Assembly (NCBI RefSeq): GCF_022570735.2
Contig: NZ_JANCNS010000002.1
Coordinates: 620,001 to 684,000 of the forward strand
Direction: 5' to 3'
DNA from: Christiangramia oceanisediminis
GTDB lineage: Bacteria; Bacteroidota; Bacteroidia; Flavobacteriales; Flavobacteriaceae
DNA length: 64,000 nt
The notes under the pieces were generated by a model. That model searched no databases. It had not been told where the DNA came from and worked only from the letters and a program-made list of their open reading frames with translations. This document shows, piece by piece, positions 36,964 to 45,550 of this stretch (its first letter is position 1; every line of letters starts with the position of its first letter). Made by a program: the position numbers and the translations under genes.

Positions 36964-39599
36964 TGGAAGAAAATCTAGACGGAGCTCAGGAAGAGCAGTT
37001 TGAAAATAAAGAAGAATTAATCAGGGTTACAGGGATGTACAAGGACTGGTTCCTTGATTACGCATCTTATGTAATTCTGGAACGAGCGGTTCCGGCCATT
37101 GAAGACGGTTTCAAACCGGTACAACGCCGTATCATGCATTCCATGAAAGACCTGGATGATGGTCGCTATAACAAAGTGGCCAATATCGTGGGACATACCA
37201 TGCAGTATCACCCTCACGGTGATGCCAGTATAGGGGACGCAATGGTGCAGATCGGTCAAAAAGATCTTCTTATTGATACCCAAGGTAACTGGGGAAATAT
37301 ACTTACCGGCGACAGGGCTGCAGCTCCTCGTTATATCGAGGCCAGGTTATCGAAATTTGCGCTGGAGGTTCTTTACAGTCCGAAATTAACTGAATGGCAG
37401 CTATCTTATGACGGAAGAAAAAATGAACCGGTAAATTTACCGGTTAAATTTCCGCTATTGCTTGCCCAGGGGGCCGAAGGGATCGCGGTTGGATTGAGCA
37501 CCCGAATCCTTCCTCATAATTTCAATGAACTGATAGATGCTTCCATCAATCACCTGAAAGGCAAGAAGTTTAAACTGGTACCCGATTTTCCAACCGGAGG
37601 TATTGCAGATGTGAGTAATTACAACGACGGGAAAAGAGGTGGTAGAATAAGGGTTAGGGCCAAGATCAATCAGCTGGATAAAAATACGCTTGCGATAACC
37701 GAAGTTCCTTATGGTACTACGACGTCAAGCCTTATCGATTCGGTTCTTAAAGCGAATGATAAAGGAAAGATCAAGATCAAAAAGATCGAGGATAATACGG
37801 CGGCAGAGGTTGAGATCCTTATTCACCTGCCAAACAATATTTCGCCAGACAAGACCATTGATGCACTATATGCCTTTACTCAATGCGAGAATTCACTGGC
37901 TCCGCTGGGTTGCGTGATCATAGATCATAAACCAATTTTCCTGGGAGTTTCAGAAATTCTGCGCAGATCTACCGATCATACTCTTCATTTATTGAAGAGG
38001 GAGCTGGAGATCAAACTGGACGAACTGGAAGAGCAATGGCATTTTGCGTCCCTGGAACGAATCTTTATCGAAAACAGGATCTATCGCGATATTGAAGAAG
38101 AGGAAACCTGGGAAGGTGTGATACAGGCGATCGATAAAGGTTTAAAACCACACACCAAACACCTGAAAAGGGCCGTAACCGAAGAAGATATTGTACGGCT
38201 TACCGAGATAAGGATCAAAAGGATCTCTAAATTCGATATTGACAAGGCTCAGCAAAAAATTGAGGCCCTGGAAGGAGAGATCGCCCAGATCAAGCATCAC
38301 CTTGATAACCTGGTAGATTTTGCCGTTGATTATTTTACCAAGCTTAAGAAAGATTACGGCAATGGTCGTGAACGTAAGACGGAGCTTCGGCTTTTCGAAG
38401 ATATCGAAGCGACCAAGGTAGTGATCAGGAATACCAAGTTGTACGTTAACCGTGCTGAAGGTTTTGTTGGTACGTCCCTTAAAAAGGACGAATATGTCAC
38501 CGACTGTTCCGATATTGACGATGTGATCTGCTTCACGGCAGACGGGAAGATGATGGTCACCAAGGTGGACTCCAAAACCTTTATTGGAAAAGATATCATT
38601 CATGTTGCGATCTTTAAGAAAAAAGATAAGCGCACCATCTATAATATGATCTACCGCGACGGGAAAGCCGGAAAGACCTATGTAAAGCGTTTTTCGGTCA
38701 CTTCGGTAACGCGGGACCGGGATTATGATCTCACCCAGGGTAAAAAGGACTCAAAAATCCTTTATTTCTCTGCCAACCCAAATGGAGAGGCTGAAGTGGT
38801 AACCGTATTCTTAAGGCAGGTTGGAAGCATTCGAAAAGTGAAGTTCGATCTTGACTTTGCCGAAGTTCTTATCAAGGGAAGAAATGTGAAGGGGAATATC
38901 GTTACCAAATATTCCGTTAAGCGAATCGAACTGAAAGAAGAAGGTGTTTCAACTCTTAAGCCAAGAAGGATTTGGTTCGATGAAACGGTGAAAAGACTGA
39001 ACGTGGATGAAAGAGGCGAGTTGCTTGGGGAATTCCGCGGAGATGACAGGTTGCTAATCATTACCCAGGATGGGGTGGTTAAAACCATTAAGCCTGAGCT
39101 TACCACTCGTTTTGATGATGAAATGATCGTCCTCGAGAAGTGGGTTAAAGACAAACCTATTTCGGCAATTTATTGGGAAGCCGAAAAGGAACGTTACTAC
39201 GTGAAGAGGTTCCTGATTGAACATCCTGATAAAGAAGAACGTTTTATTAGTGATCATGAAGATTCTTTCCTCGAGATCGTTTCCACCGATTACTATCCAA
39301 GAGCTGAAATCGTTTATACCAAGCCAAAAGGTAAGGAGCGAAAAGAGAATGAACAGATCAACCTGGAAGAATTCATCGCTATAAAAGGAATAAAGGCTCT
39401 CGGGAATCAGCTTACTTCAGAAAAGGTGAACCAGGTAAATCTTTTGGATCCTGAACCTTATGAGAAGGAAGTAGAAACTGAGGAAGAGGAAGAGAAAGAT
39501 GAAAACGAGATCACTGCCGAAGATGTAAAGAATGGTAAAATTCAGGAGCCTTCAAAAAAATCAAATTCAGAAGGTCAACCTTCACTATTTGACGAATAA
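36963..39599 (+). CDS. parC: DNA topoisomerase IV subunit A
   Basis: This 878-aa subunit cuts and rejoins DNA. The active-site Tyr124 lies in RAAAPRYIEARLS, and KPVQRRIMHSMKDL and QYHPHGDASIGDAMVQIGQK form the breakage-reunion region. The C-terminal part is a beta-pinwheel-like region with a Glu/Asp-rich tail (ETEEEEEKDENEI). At the quinolone-contact position equivalent to E. coli ParC Ser80 the residue is Ala88 (GDASIGD), probably a lineage feature. Its ATG overlaps the upstream stop by one base, and its stop overlaps the mscL start by one base. Confidence 0.95.
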   Translation: MEENLDGAQEEQFENKEELIRVTGMYKDWFLDYASYVILERAVPAIEDGFKPVQRRIMHSMKDLDDGRYNKVANIVGHTMQYHPHGDASIGDAMVQIGQKDLLIDTQGNWGNILTGDRAAAPRYIEARLSKFALEVLYSPKLTEWQLSYDGRKNEPVNLPVKFPLLLAQGAEGIAVGLSTRILPHNFNELIDASINHLKGKKFKLVPDFPTGGIADVSNYNDGKRGGRIRVRAKINQLDKNTLAITEVPYGTTTSSLIDSVLKANDKGKIKIKKIEDNTAAEVEILIHLPNNISPDKTIDALYAFTQCENSLAPLGCVIIDHKPIFLGVSEILRRSTDHTLHLLKRELEIKLDELEEQWHFASLERIFIENRIYRDIEEEETWEGVIQAIDKGLKPHTKHLKRAVTEEDIVRLTEIRIKRISKFDIDKAQQKIEALEGEIAQIKHHLDNLVDFAVDYFTKLKKDYGNGRERKTELRLFEDIEATKVVIRNTKLYVNRAEGFVGTSLKKDEYVTDCSDIDDVICFTADGKMMVTKVDSKTFIGKDIIHVAIFKKKDKRTIYNMIYRDGKAGKTYVKRFSVTSVTRDRDYDLTQGKKDSKILYFSANPNGEAEVVTVFLRQVGSIRKVKFDLDFAEVLIKGRNVKGNIVTKYSVKRIELKEEGVSTLKPRRIWFDETVKRLNVDERGELLGEFRGDDRLLIITQDGVVKTIKPELTTRFDDEMIVLEKWVKDKPISAIYWEAEKERYYVKRFLIEHPDKEERFISDHEDSFLEIVSTDYYPRAEIVYTKPKGKERKENEQINLEEFIAIKGIKALGNQLTSEKVNQVNLLDPEPYEKEVETEEEEEKDENEITAEDVKNGKIQEPSKKSNSEGQPSLFDE

Positions 39600-40045
39600 T
39601 GGGATTGATTAAGGAATTCAAGGAATTCGCCGTAAAAGGCAACATGGTAGACATGGCGGTGGGTATCATTATTGGTACCGCCTTCAATAAGGTCGTTGAT
39701 GTGCTCGTCAAGCAGGTCATCATGCCGCCACTTAGCCTGCTGACCGATGGAATCGAATTCTCCAATAAAAAAATGGTGTTAAGAGATTCGGTTGGCACCG
39801 AAGGAAATCCTGGTTATGTGGAAGAAGTTTCCATAGGATATGGATTGCTTATAGAAACCTTCATCGATTTCATAGTGATTGGTTTCGTTGTTTTTATAAT
39901 CGTTAAAGCCATGAATCGCTTTCGGAACAGGGCCCAGGATCCAAAAGACAAACAAGTGGCAACTCCAAAGGATATCGAATTGCTGGCAAATCTCAATGAC
40001 CTGATGAAAGAGCAAAATGAGCTTCTTAAAGAAAGAAGAAATTAA
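39599..40045 (+). CDS. mscL: Large-conductance mechanosensitive channel
   Basis: This 148-aa channel protein has the N-terminal amphipathic MGLIKEFKEFAVKGNMVDMAVG and TM1 (AVGIIIGTAFNKVVDVLVK). A periplasmic loop and TM2 (FIDFIVIGFVVFIIVKAMN) follow, then a cytoplasmic helix (IELLANLNDLMKEQNELLKERR). It opens under membrane tension to relieve osmotic shock. Its ATG shares one base with the parC stop (TAATG), so it is coupled to the topoisomerase IV operon. The 3' end overlaps a convergent lipoprotein gene by 4 nt. Confidence 0.95.
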   Translation: MGLIKEFKEFAVKGNMVDMAVGIIIGTAFNKVVDVLVKQVIMPPLSLLTDGIEFSNKKMVLRDSVGTEGNPGYVEEVSIGYGLLIETFIDFIVIGFVVFIIVKAMNRFRNRAQDPKDKQVATPKDIELLANLNDLMKEQNELLKERRN

Positions 40046-40419
40046 TTCTCCGCTACTTTCGTCACCTCTCCACGAGCTTTTTTAGTTTCACCAACCTGGC
40101 CGTATTCAAAGGTATAGCCGTTAGGATTTGTGGTTAAGATCTTTATATGAATCGATTTCTCCTCAGACATACTCTGGGGATTTATATTTTCAAGGATATA
40201 CTCACAATCGTTGATCCATCTAACCGTAGAGGTATCTATATTTCCCTGGAACGTCTCGATCTCCAGGCTATCGTTCCTGACAAACCTGGAAGTGATCAAT
40301 TCACCATTCAAATAGGTCTCAAATTCGAAGACACCCGTTCGATAATCCTCACAATTTCGTTCAGCATTAAAACAGGAGGTAAAAGATAATAGTAAGAATA
40401 AAAGCAGTATTCGTTTCAT
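40042..40419 (-). CDS. Small lipoprotein (often mislabelled DNA topoisomerase IV)
   Basis: This protein of about 125 aa has a lipoprotein signal (RILLLFLLLSFTSC) and a mature domain with RNCEDYRTGVFEFETYLNG and DTSTVRWINDCEYIL. Homologues in Flavobacteriia are, as I recall, carried in databases as DNA topoisomerase IV because they adjoin parC. Nothing in the sequence resembles a topoisomerase. The ATG at 40419 gives a normal lipoprotein signal. It lies 31 nt after the XRE regulator on the same strand and may be cotranscribed with it. Confidence 0.8.
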   Translation of the reverse strand: MKRILLLFLLLSFTSCFNAERNCEDYRTGVFEFETYLNGELITSRFVRNDSLEIETFQGNIDTSTVRWINDCEYILENINPQSMSEEKSIHIKILTTNPNGYTFEYGQVGETKKARGEVTKVAEN

Positions 40420-40450
40420 ACTGCAAAAAAAATCAATTTGGCTGGTATAA

Positions 40451-40867
40451 TCAATTTTCAAAGGCATCAAAACTACCGTCGGAATAAAAAATAACGATAC
40501 GCTGGATTTTTTTATTTGAGTTTCCGGGAGGAATTACCGGTTGAACCGATTTTTCATTTTCAGGTTGTTGTACAGGAGAATGGGAAAAAGGTAATTCTGT
40601 CTCCCTTGGTTTTGGCTTTTCTTTCTGTTGTTGATCAGAAATGGAAGGGAAGCTACCCTTTCCATTGAGCAACCAGTATAATTCTACTTCAGGAAAATTC
40701 TTTACGATCTTCATCACAAAATCCAGGCTGGGTTTATTTCGTCCGGAAAGAATATGTGAAATAGACGAGCGACCAACTTCAATCTGATCGGCGAAAGAAG
40801 CGGCAGAAAGATCATAGTATTCTAGGATCTTATTTAATCTGGAAGCAAATTTTTCAGTGTTTACCAT
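40451..40867 (-). CDS. XRE-family transcriptional regulator
   Basis: This 138-aa protein has an N-terminal helix-turn-helix domain of XRE/Cro type (about residues 5-65; SAASFADQIEVGRSSISHILSGRN and WLLNGKGSFP). A flexible Pro/Gln/Glu-rich linker follows, then a short conserved tail IQRIVIFYSDGSFDAFEN. It probably binds as a dimer. Its own promoter region carries three TTTACA-N2-TGTAAA-like repeats, one covering its start codon and one overlapping a -7-like element, so autoregulation is likely. Confidence 0.88.
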   Translation of the reverse strand: MVNTEKFASRLNKILEYYDLSAASFADQIEVGRSSISHILSGRNKPSLDFVMKIVKNFPEVELYWLLNGKGSFPSISDQQQKEKPKPRETELPFSHSPVQQPENEKSVQPVIPPGNSNKKIQRIVIFYSDGSFDAFEN

Positions 40868-40942
40868 TGTAACATTTCAGAGCTATTATTCTATTTACAA
40901 ATGTAAAAAATTAATTCACATACTTATAATTACAATTGTAAA
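40860..40942. promoter_or_regulatory. Operator cluster at the XRE regulator start
   Basis: Three inverted repeats occur: 40860-40873 (10 of 12 arm bases match TTTACA-N2-TGTAAA), 40894-40907 (12 of 12) and 40929-40942 (11 of 12). Their centres are 34 and 35 bp apart. The first covers the regulator's ATG. The second contains TACATTTG on the minus strand (40898-40905), which matches the -7 element TAnnTTTG. Confidence 0.65.
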
Positions 40943-41073
40943 CCGTATTATATTTTATTAAATAATAAGTATAGATTGAATGTTATAAAGGACTAAAAAA
41001 CAATTATTTAAATATTCAAGAGTCGAAACTGGGAAATAATCCAATTCGCCCATTTACAACCGATCAACAGTTG

Positions 41074-41146
41074 TTTACAAATGTATTTAATCAGGCTGAT
41101 GAATCTTGTTTACATTTGTAAAATATTGATTGTTTAGTTTTGTAAA
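41074..41146. promoter_or_regulatory. Operator cluster upstream of the M14 peptidase
   Basis: Three inverted repeats occur: 41074-41087 (10 of 12 arm bases), 41109-41122 (12 of 12) and 41133-41146 (10 of 12). Their centres are 35 and 24 bp apart. The middle one contains TACATTTG on the plus strand (41111-41118), a -7 match 29 nt before the peptidase ATG. The last ends 1 bp before that ATG. Confidence 0.65.
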
Positions 41147-41147
41147 C

Positions 41148-42305
41148 ATGAAGCATCGAGAACTGAAGAGCCTGTTCCAGGATGACTGGTATAGCAGGAA
41201 TAAATTTGAAAAAATATCAGGTAGGTACATTGTCAATGAACATCTGGATACTGCATTAGATGATCTAAAAGAAGATTTTGAAATCGAAGAGATCGGCAAA
41301 TCCGTTGAAGGTCGTTCTATAAAACGAGTAAAAGTTGGAACCGGTAAAATACCTGTTCTTATGTGGTCACAAATGCACGGAAATGAATCTACCACTACCA
41401 AGGCCTTGATTGACCTTCTAAATACCTTTAAAAAGGAAAAGGATCATTCCGTGGTATCAGGTATTCTTTCCAAATGCACCATTTATATGATCCCGATCCT
41501 GAATCCGGATGGAGCTTATCTATATACAAGGCAAAACGCGAACTCAGTTGACCTAAACAGGGATCTACAGGATTTGAGTCAGCCAGAAAGCAAACTCCTG
41601 AAAAAACAGTATTTAGCCATAAAGCCTGCCTTCTGTCTAAACCTGCATGATCAAAGAACCATTTTCAGTGCCGGAGAGCTGCCAAAACCGGCCACCCTGT
41701 CGTTTTTAACCCCTTCAAAAGATGAAGGAAGAAATATCGATGAATTCAGAAAGCAGAGTATGGCTATTATTGCCGGTATGGCCGAGGATATCAGGGAGCA
41801 GTTACCCGGGCAGATAGGCCGCTATGATGATGCTTTCAACCTGAATTGCGCCGGAGATACCTTCCAGTCCATGTCAACACCTACGATTTTATTTGAAGCA
41901 GGTCATTTCCCTGAGGATTATGAACGGGAGGAAACAAGAAAATATGTGTACCGGGCATATATTTCCTGTCTTTATCAAATCGCAAACCGGATCGATTTCA
42001 AGGAGGGGTATGAAGACTATTTCAAAATACCTGAAAATCAGAAGTTATTTCAGGATGTAATCCTGAGAAATGCCCTTTTGAATGATAAACTCGTGGATGT
42101 TGTTATTCAATATAAGGAAGAGGTGCAGAAGGGCGAGATTGTATTCAAAGGGGTAGTGGAAGAAATTGGTGAAAATGTGGCAAAATTCGCTCACCGTGAA
42201 ATTGATGCTCGAGGCGAGGAGGTAAGGCTGCCTGGTGAGAAAAAACTTACCGAAAACGTTGTAGTTAATAAAATTATCTTAAAAACTGCGGAATTCAGTC
42301 TTTAA
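41148..42305 (+). CDS. M14-family zinc carboxypeptidase
   Basis: This protein of about 385 aa has M14 metal ligands His77 and Glu80 (QMHGNES) and His167 (CLNLHDQR). The substrate-binding Asn137-Arg138 lie in SVDLNRDL, and the catalytic Glu250 in PTILFEAGHFPED. No signal peptide is present, so a cytoplasmic peptidase or amidohydrolase is expected. The ATG at 41148 is chosen over an upstream TTG at 41130. It sits behind an operator-like array that also covers the divergent XRE gene and is therefore probably repressed by it. The natural substrate is unknown. Confidence 0.88.
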   Translation: MKHRELKSLFQDDWYSRNKFEKISGRYIVNEHLDTALDDLKEDFEIEEIGKSVEGRSIKRVKVGTGKIPVLMWSQMHGNESTTTKALIDLLNTFKKEKDHSVVSGILSKCTIYMIPILNPDGAYLYTRQNANSVDLNRDLQDLSQPESKLLKKQYLAIKPAFCLNLHDQRTIFSAGELPKPATLSFLTPSKDEGRNIDEFRKQSMAIIAGMAEDIREQLPGQIGRYDDAFNLNCAGDTFQSMSTPTILFEAGHFPEDYEREETRKYVYRAYISCLYQIANRIDFKEGYEDYFKIPENQKLFQDVILRNALLNDKLVDVVIQYKEEVQKGEIVFKGVVEEIGENVAKFAHREIDARGEEVRLPGEKKLTENVVVNKIILKTAEFSL

Positions 42306-42352
42306 TACGGATAATTGTCAAATAAATTATTAATAATTCAATGTTTTTGTCT

Positions 42353-42360
42353 TATTTTTG
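42353..42360 (+). promoter_or_regulatory. Putative -7 element for the Lrp/AsnC gene
   Basis: TATTTTTG matches TAnnTTTG and lies 29 nt before the ATG at 42390. The gene therefore likely has its own promoter, separate from the peptidase gene 84 nt upstream. Confidence 0.4.
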
Positions 42361-42389
42361 AGGTTCATTAAAAAAAGAAGTTCAAAAAA

Positions 42390-42869
42390 ATGGCTAAGTT
42401 TAAATTAGACGAAACAGACCACCAGATTCTTGACATGCTCATCGAGAATACAAGAACTCCATTTACCGATATTGCCAAAAAACTACTAATTTCAGCGGGT
42501 ACCGTGCATGTGAGGGTGAAAAAAATGGAGGAGGCCGGGATCATTATAGGCTCATCCCTAACACTGGATTATAAAAAACTGGGATATGCGTTTATCGCAT
42601 ATGTTGGCGTGTTTTTGAAAAACACCTCCCAGACAAAATTTGTCCTGGAAAGGATCAATGAGATTCCTTTTGTTACGGTAGCTCATGTCACCACTGGTAA
42701 ATTCAACGTGTTCTGTAAGATAAGGGCTCGAAACACGCAACATGCGAAGGAAATTATTTTCCAGCTGGATGATATTGAAGGGGTTTATCGAACTGAAACC
42801 ATGATTTCCCTTGAAGAAAGTATCAATGACAAGAAGCGCCTGATGCATTCGATCTTCAAGAATATGTAA
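42390..42869 (+). CDS. Lrp/AsnC-family transcriptional regulator
   Basis: This 159-aa protein has an N-terminal HTH (DETDHQILDMLIENTRTPFTDIAKKL, GTVHVRVKKMEEAG) and a C-terminal RAM-type alpha/beta domain (IAYVGVFLKNTSQTK, VTTGKFNVFCKIRAR, ETMISLEES). Members respond to amino acids and often form octamers. The effector and targets are unknown. A terminator follows, so it is probably monocistronic. Confidence 0.92.
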   Translation: MAKFKLDETDHQILDMLIENTRTPFTDIAKKLLISAGTVHVRVKKMEEAGIIIGSSLTLDYKKLGYAFIAYVGVFLKNTSQTKFVLERINEIPFVTVAHVTTGKFNVFCKIRARNTQHAKEIIFQLDDIEGVYRTETMISLEESINDKKRLMHSIFKNM

Positions 42870-42890
42870 ACTAGTCTTAAAACTATTTTA

Positions 42891-42927
42891 AAAACCCTTT
42901 GAGCAACCTAGTTTAAAGGGTTTTTTT
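42891..42927 (+). terminator. Intrinsic terminator after the Lrp/AsnC gene
   Basis: The 10-bp arms AAAACCCTTT and AAAGGGTTTT surround a 14-nt loop and are followed by a T-run. It lies between the regulator and PEP carboxylase genes. Confidence 0.82.
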
Positions 42928-42964
42928 ATAAATTCATCATTGTATACCACACTAAAATTATATT

Positions 42965-45550
42965 ATGCACAGAGAACCTCGATTAGACCGATTTAATGAT
43001 AATGTACTAGCGAAATATCAGGTTTATAACAGTATTTTTTTAACTCTTCCCTATGATGAGATAAAAAGAACCGGAGCATTGTTGCCATTGTTTCAGGAAA
43101 TATGTGAAAAGGGTTTTGAGGAAAACCTGAATCCTTCTGAGATCGTGGAGCGCTTTTTCGATAAGTATGGAGAAAATCCAACAGAAAAGGAGAAGAATGA
43201 CCTGTTGTTTCGATTTATTCAATATATAGAAAGACAGGTAGTATTATTTGATGCGATCGAAGATGCATCATTTTCCATAGTCAACAATATGGATGGGAGG
43301 GGAACCTTAAGAAGCGTTAAGGAAGAAGCCGAAGCCAAGCAAAAAGTTGATGAGCTACGGGAATACCTTAGACGATTTAAGGTAAGACCAACACTAACGG
43401 CTCACCCAACCCAATTCTATCCTGGAAGTGTACTTGGAATTATTACTGACCTGGATAAGGCTATTCAAAAGAACGACCTGGTTAAAATAAAACAGCTGCT
43501 TGCTCAGCTTGGTAAAACCCCGTTCTTTAAAAAAGAAAAACCAACACCTTATGACGAGGCGGTTAGCCTTATATGGTATTTTGAAAATGTATTTTATCAA
43601 AGTGCGAGTAAGATCCATAATTATCTTCAGCAGAATATCTTCGACGGAGAGGAAATTGGGAACCAGGTTATCAACCTGGGATTCTGGCCCGGAGGGGATA
43701 GGGATGGAAACCCTTTTGTGACTACCGATATAACCTTAAGGGTGGCTAAGAGATTACGCAGAACCATCTTCCTTAATTATTACAGGGATATCCGAAAATT
43801 AAAAAGGAGGCTAACCTTTAGAGGGGTTGATGAAATTATGGGCGAACTGGAAAAGAAATTATATGAGTCGGCTATTTCCAAGACTGGAGAGGTTAAGATA
43901 TCACTTGAAGACCTGATGTCTAAGCTTAATAATATCAAAGAGATACTTGTTGATAAGCATCAGTCTTTATTTGTCGATGAGATCAATGACATGATCAATA
44001 AGGTGAATCTTTTTGGTTATCATTTCGCTACACTGGATATACGACAGGATTCAAGTATACATGAAGAAGTTCTTCAGGATATCCTTAAAAAACATGGTGG
44101 TGAGAACGGAATTTTTCCCGCTGACTTTAGTTCCATGAGCGATAAAGAAAAGCAGGAAGTTTTAAGTAATGTAAAAGGAGAAATTGATCCGGAAGAATTT
44201 GGTGATGAAGGAATGGCTAAAGCAACCCTTTCATCGATCTATGCGATGAAGGATATCCAGGAAAAGAGTGGTGAAGCCGGAGCCAACAGGTATATCATAA
44301 GTAATTGTGGTAGTGAGCAGGGAGTGCTTCAGCCATTTGCATTCTTAAGGATGTGTGGCTGGGATAAACCAACTGTTGATGTGGTCCCATTGTTCGAAAC
44401 GGTCCCGGATCTTCAAAAAGCACACCAGGTAATGGAAAACCTGTACACCAACCCGGTTTATAAAGAACATTTAGAAAGACGCGGAAACAAGCAAACTATT
44501 ATGCTTGGATTCAGCGATGGAACTAAGGATGGGGGATACCTAATGGCTAACTGGGGAATCTATAAGGCCAAGGAATCCATTACCGAAATGTCCAGGAAAT
44601 ACGGAATAAAAGTGGTCTTTTTTGATGGTCGTGGCGGACCACCAGCCCGTGGAGGCGGAAAAACCCATCAGTTTTATGCTTCTCTAGGGCCAACTATTGA
44701 AAACGAGGAGATTCAGTTAACTGTTCAGGGACAAACTATTAGTTCCAATTTCGGTACAAGGGATTCCTGTACTTATAACCTGGAACAATTGTTAAGTTCT
44801 GGAGTATCCAATGAAATCTTTAGTGATGGTGAGAACATATTGAGCGATGAAGATAGAAAAACCATGACCGAGCTGGCAGAGATTAGTTACAATACCTATA
44901 CTAACTTTAAGAAGCATCCAAGGTTCATCCCGTATCTTGAAAAGATGAGTACCTTAAAATATTACGCTAAAACGAATATTGGAAGTAGACCTTCGAAAAG
45001 GAATAAGTCTGCAGAATTGAATCTTTCAGACCTGAGGGCAATTCCTTTTGTAGGAAGCTGGAGCCAGTTAAAACAAAATGTACCCGGCTTCTTTGGTGTG
45101 GGGACTGCCATGGAAGAGCTTGAGAAGAAAGGTGAATTTGGCAGGGTTCAGCAATTGTATAATGATTCTGAATTTTTCCGTACTCTTTTGGAAAATAGCA
45201 TGATGAGTCTGACTAAGTCATTCTTTCCTTTAACTGCTTACATGAAGAATGATGAAGAATTTGGTGAGTTCTGGGAATTGATCCACGAAGAATTTGAGCG
45301 AACCAAGAAAATGCTTTTAAAGGTTACAGGATATAAACACCTGATGCAAAATCAGCCTGCGGGCAGAGCTTCCATTCAGGCTCGTGAGCGTATCGTGCTT
45401 CCTTTATTGACCATTCAGCAGCATGCCTTAAGAATGGTGCAGGATTTGAACAAAAATCCTGAAAAAGAAGGAGAACGATTAGAGACCTATGAAAAAATGG
45501 TTACCCGCTCACTTTATGGAAATATCAATGCAAGTAGAAATTCAGCATAG
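42965..45550 (+). CDS. ppc: Phosphoenolpyruvate carboxylase
   Basis: This 861-aa enzyme makes oxaloacetate from PEP and bicarbonate to replenish the TCA cycle. Catalytic blocks are intact: LTAHPTQFYPGSV (His), GGDRDGNPFVT, VVPLFETVPDL, MLGFSDGTKDGGYL and VVFFDGRGGPPARGGG (Gly/Arg loop). The C-terminus ends NASRNSA rather than the usual NTG. Two further genes follow with no gap: DinB-like and YihY/BrkB-like. The DinB ATG lies directly after the ppc stop, so the three probably share a transcript. Confidence 0.95.
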   Translation: MHREPRLDRFNDNVLAKYQVYNSIFLTLPYDEIKRTGALLPLFQEICEKGFEENLNPSEIVERFFDKYGENPTEKEKNDLLFRFIQYIERQVVLFDAIEDASFSIVNNMDGRGTLRSVKEEAEAKQKVDELREYLRRFKVRPTLTAHPTQFYPGSVLGIITDLDKAIQKNDLVKIKQLLAQLGKTPFFKKEKPTPYDEAVSLIWYFENVFYQSASKIHNYLQQNIFDGEEIGNQVINLGFWPGGDRDGNPFVTTDITLRVAKRLRRTIFLNYYRDIRKLKRRLTFRGVDEIMGELEKKLYESAISKTGEVKISLEDLMSKLNNIKEILVDKHQSLFVDEINDMINKVNLFGYHFATLDIRQDSSIHEEVLQDILKKHGGENGIFPADFSSMSDKEKQEVLSNVKGEIDPEEFGDEGMAKATLSSIYAMKDIQEKSGEAGANRYIISNCGSEQGVLQPFAFLRMCGWDKPTVDVVPLFETVPDLQKAHQVMENLYTNPVYKEHLERRGNKQTIMLGFSDGTKDGGYLMANWGIYKAKESITEMSRKYGIKVVFFDGRGGPPARGGGKTHQFYASLGPTIENEEIQLTVQGQTISSNFGTRDSCTYNLEQLLSSGVSNEIFSDGENILSDEDRKTMTELAEISYNTYTNFKKHPRFIPYLEKMSTLKYYAKTNIGSRPSKRNKSAELNLSDLRAIPFVGSWSQLKQNVPGFFGVGTAMEELEKKGEFGRVQQLYNDSEFFRTLLENSMMSLTKSFFPLTAYMKNDEEFGEFWELIHEEFERTKKMLLKVTGYKHLMQNQPAGRASIQARERIVLPLLTIQQHALRMVQDLNKNPEKEGERLETYEKMVTRSLYGNINASRNSA

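Noticed and set aside
40042-40419. Reading the small lipoprotein as a DNA topoisomerase IV subunit
   Set aside because: It is 125 aa with a lipoprotein signal and no topoisomerase motifs; the label would come only from the neighbouring parC.
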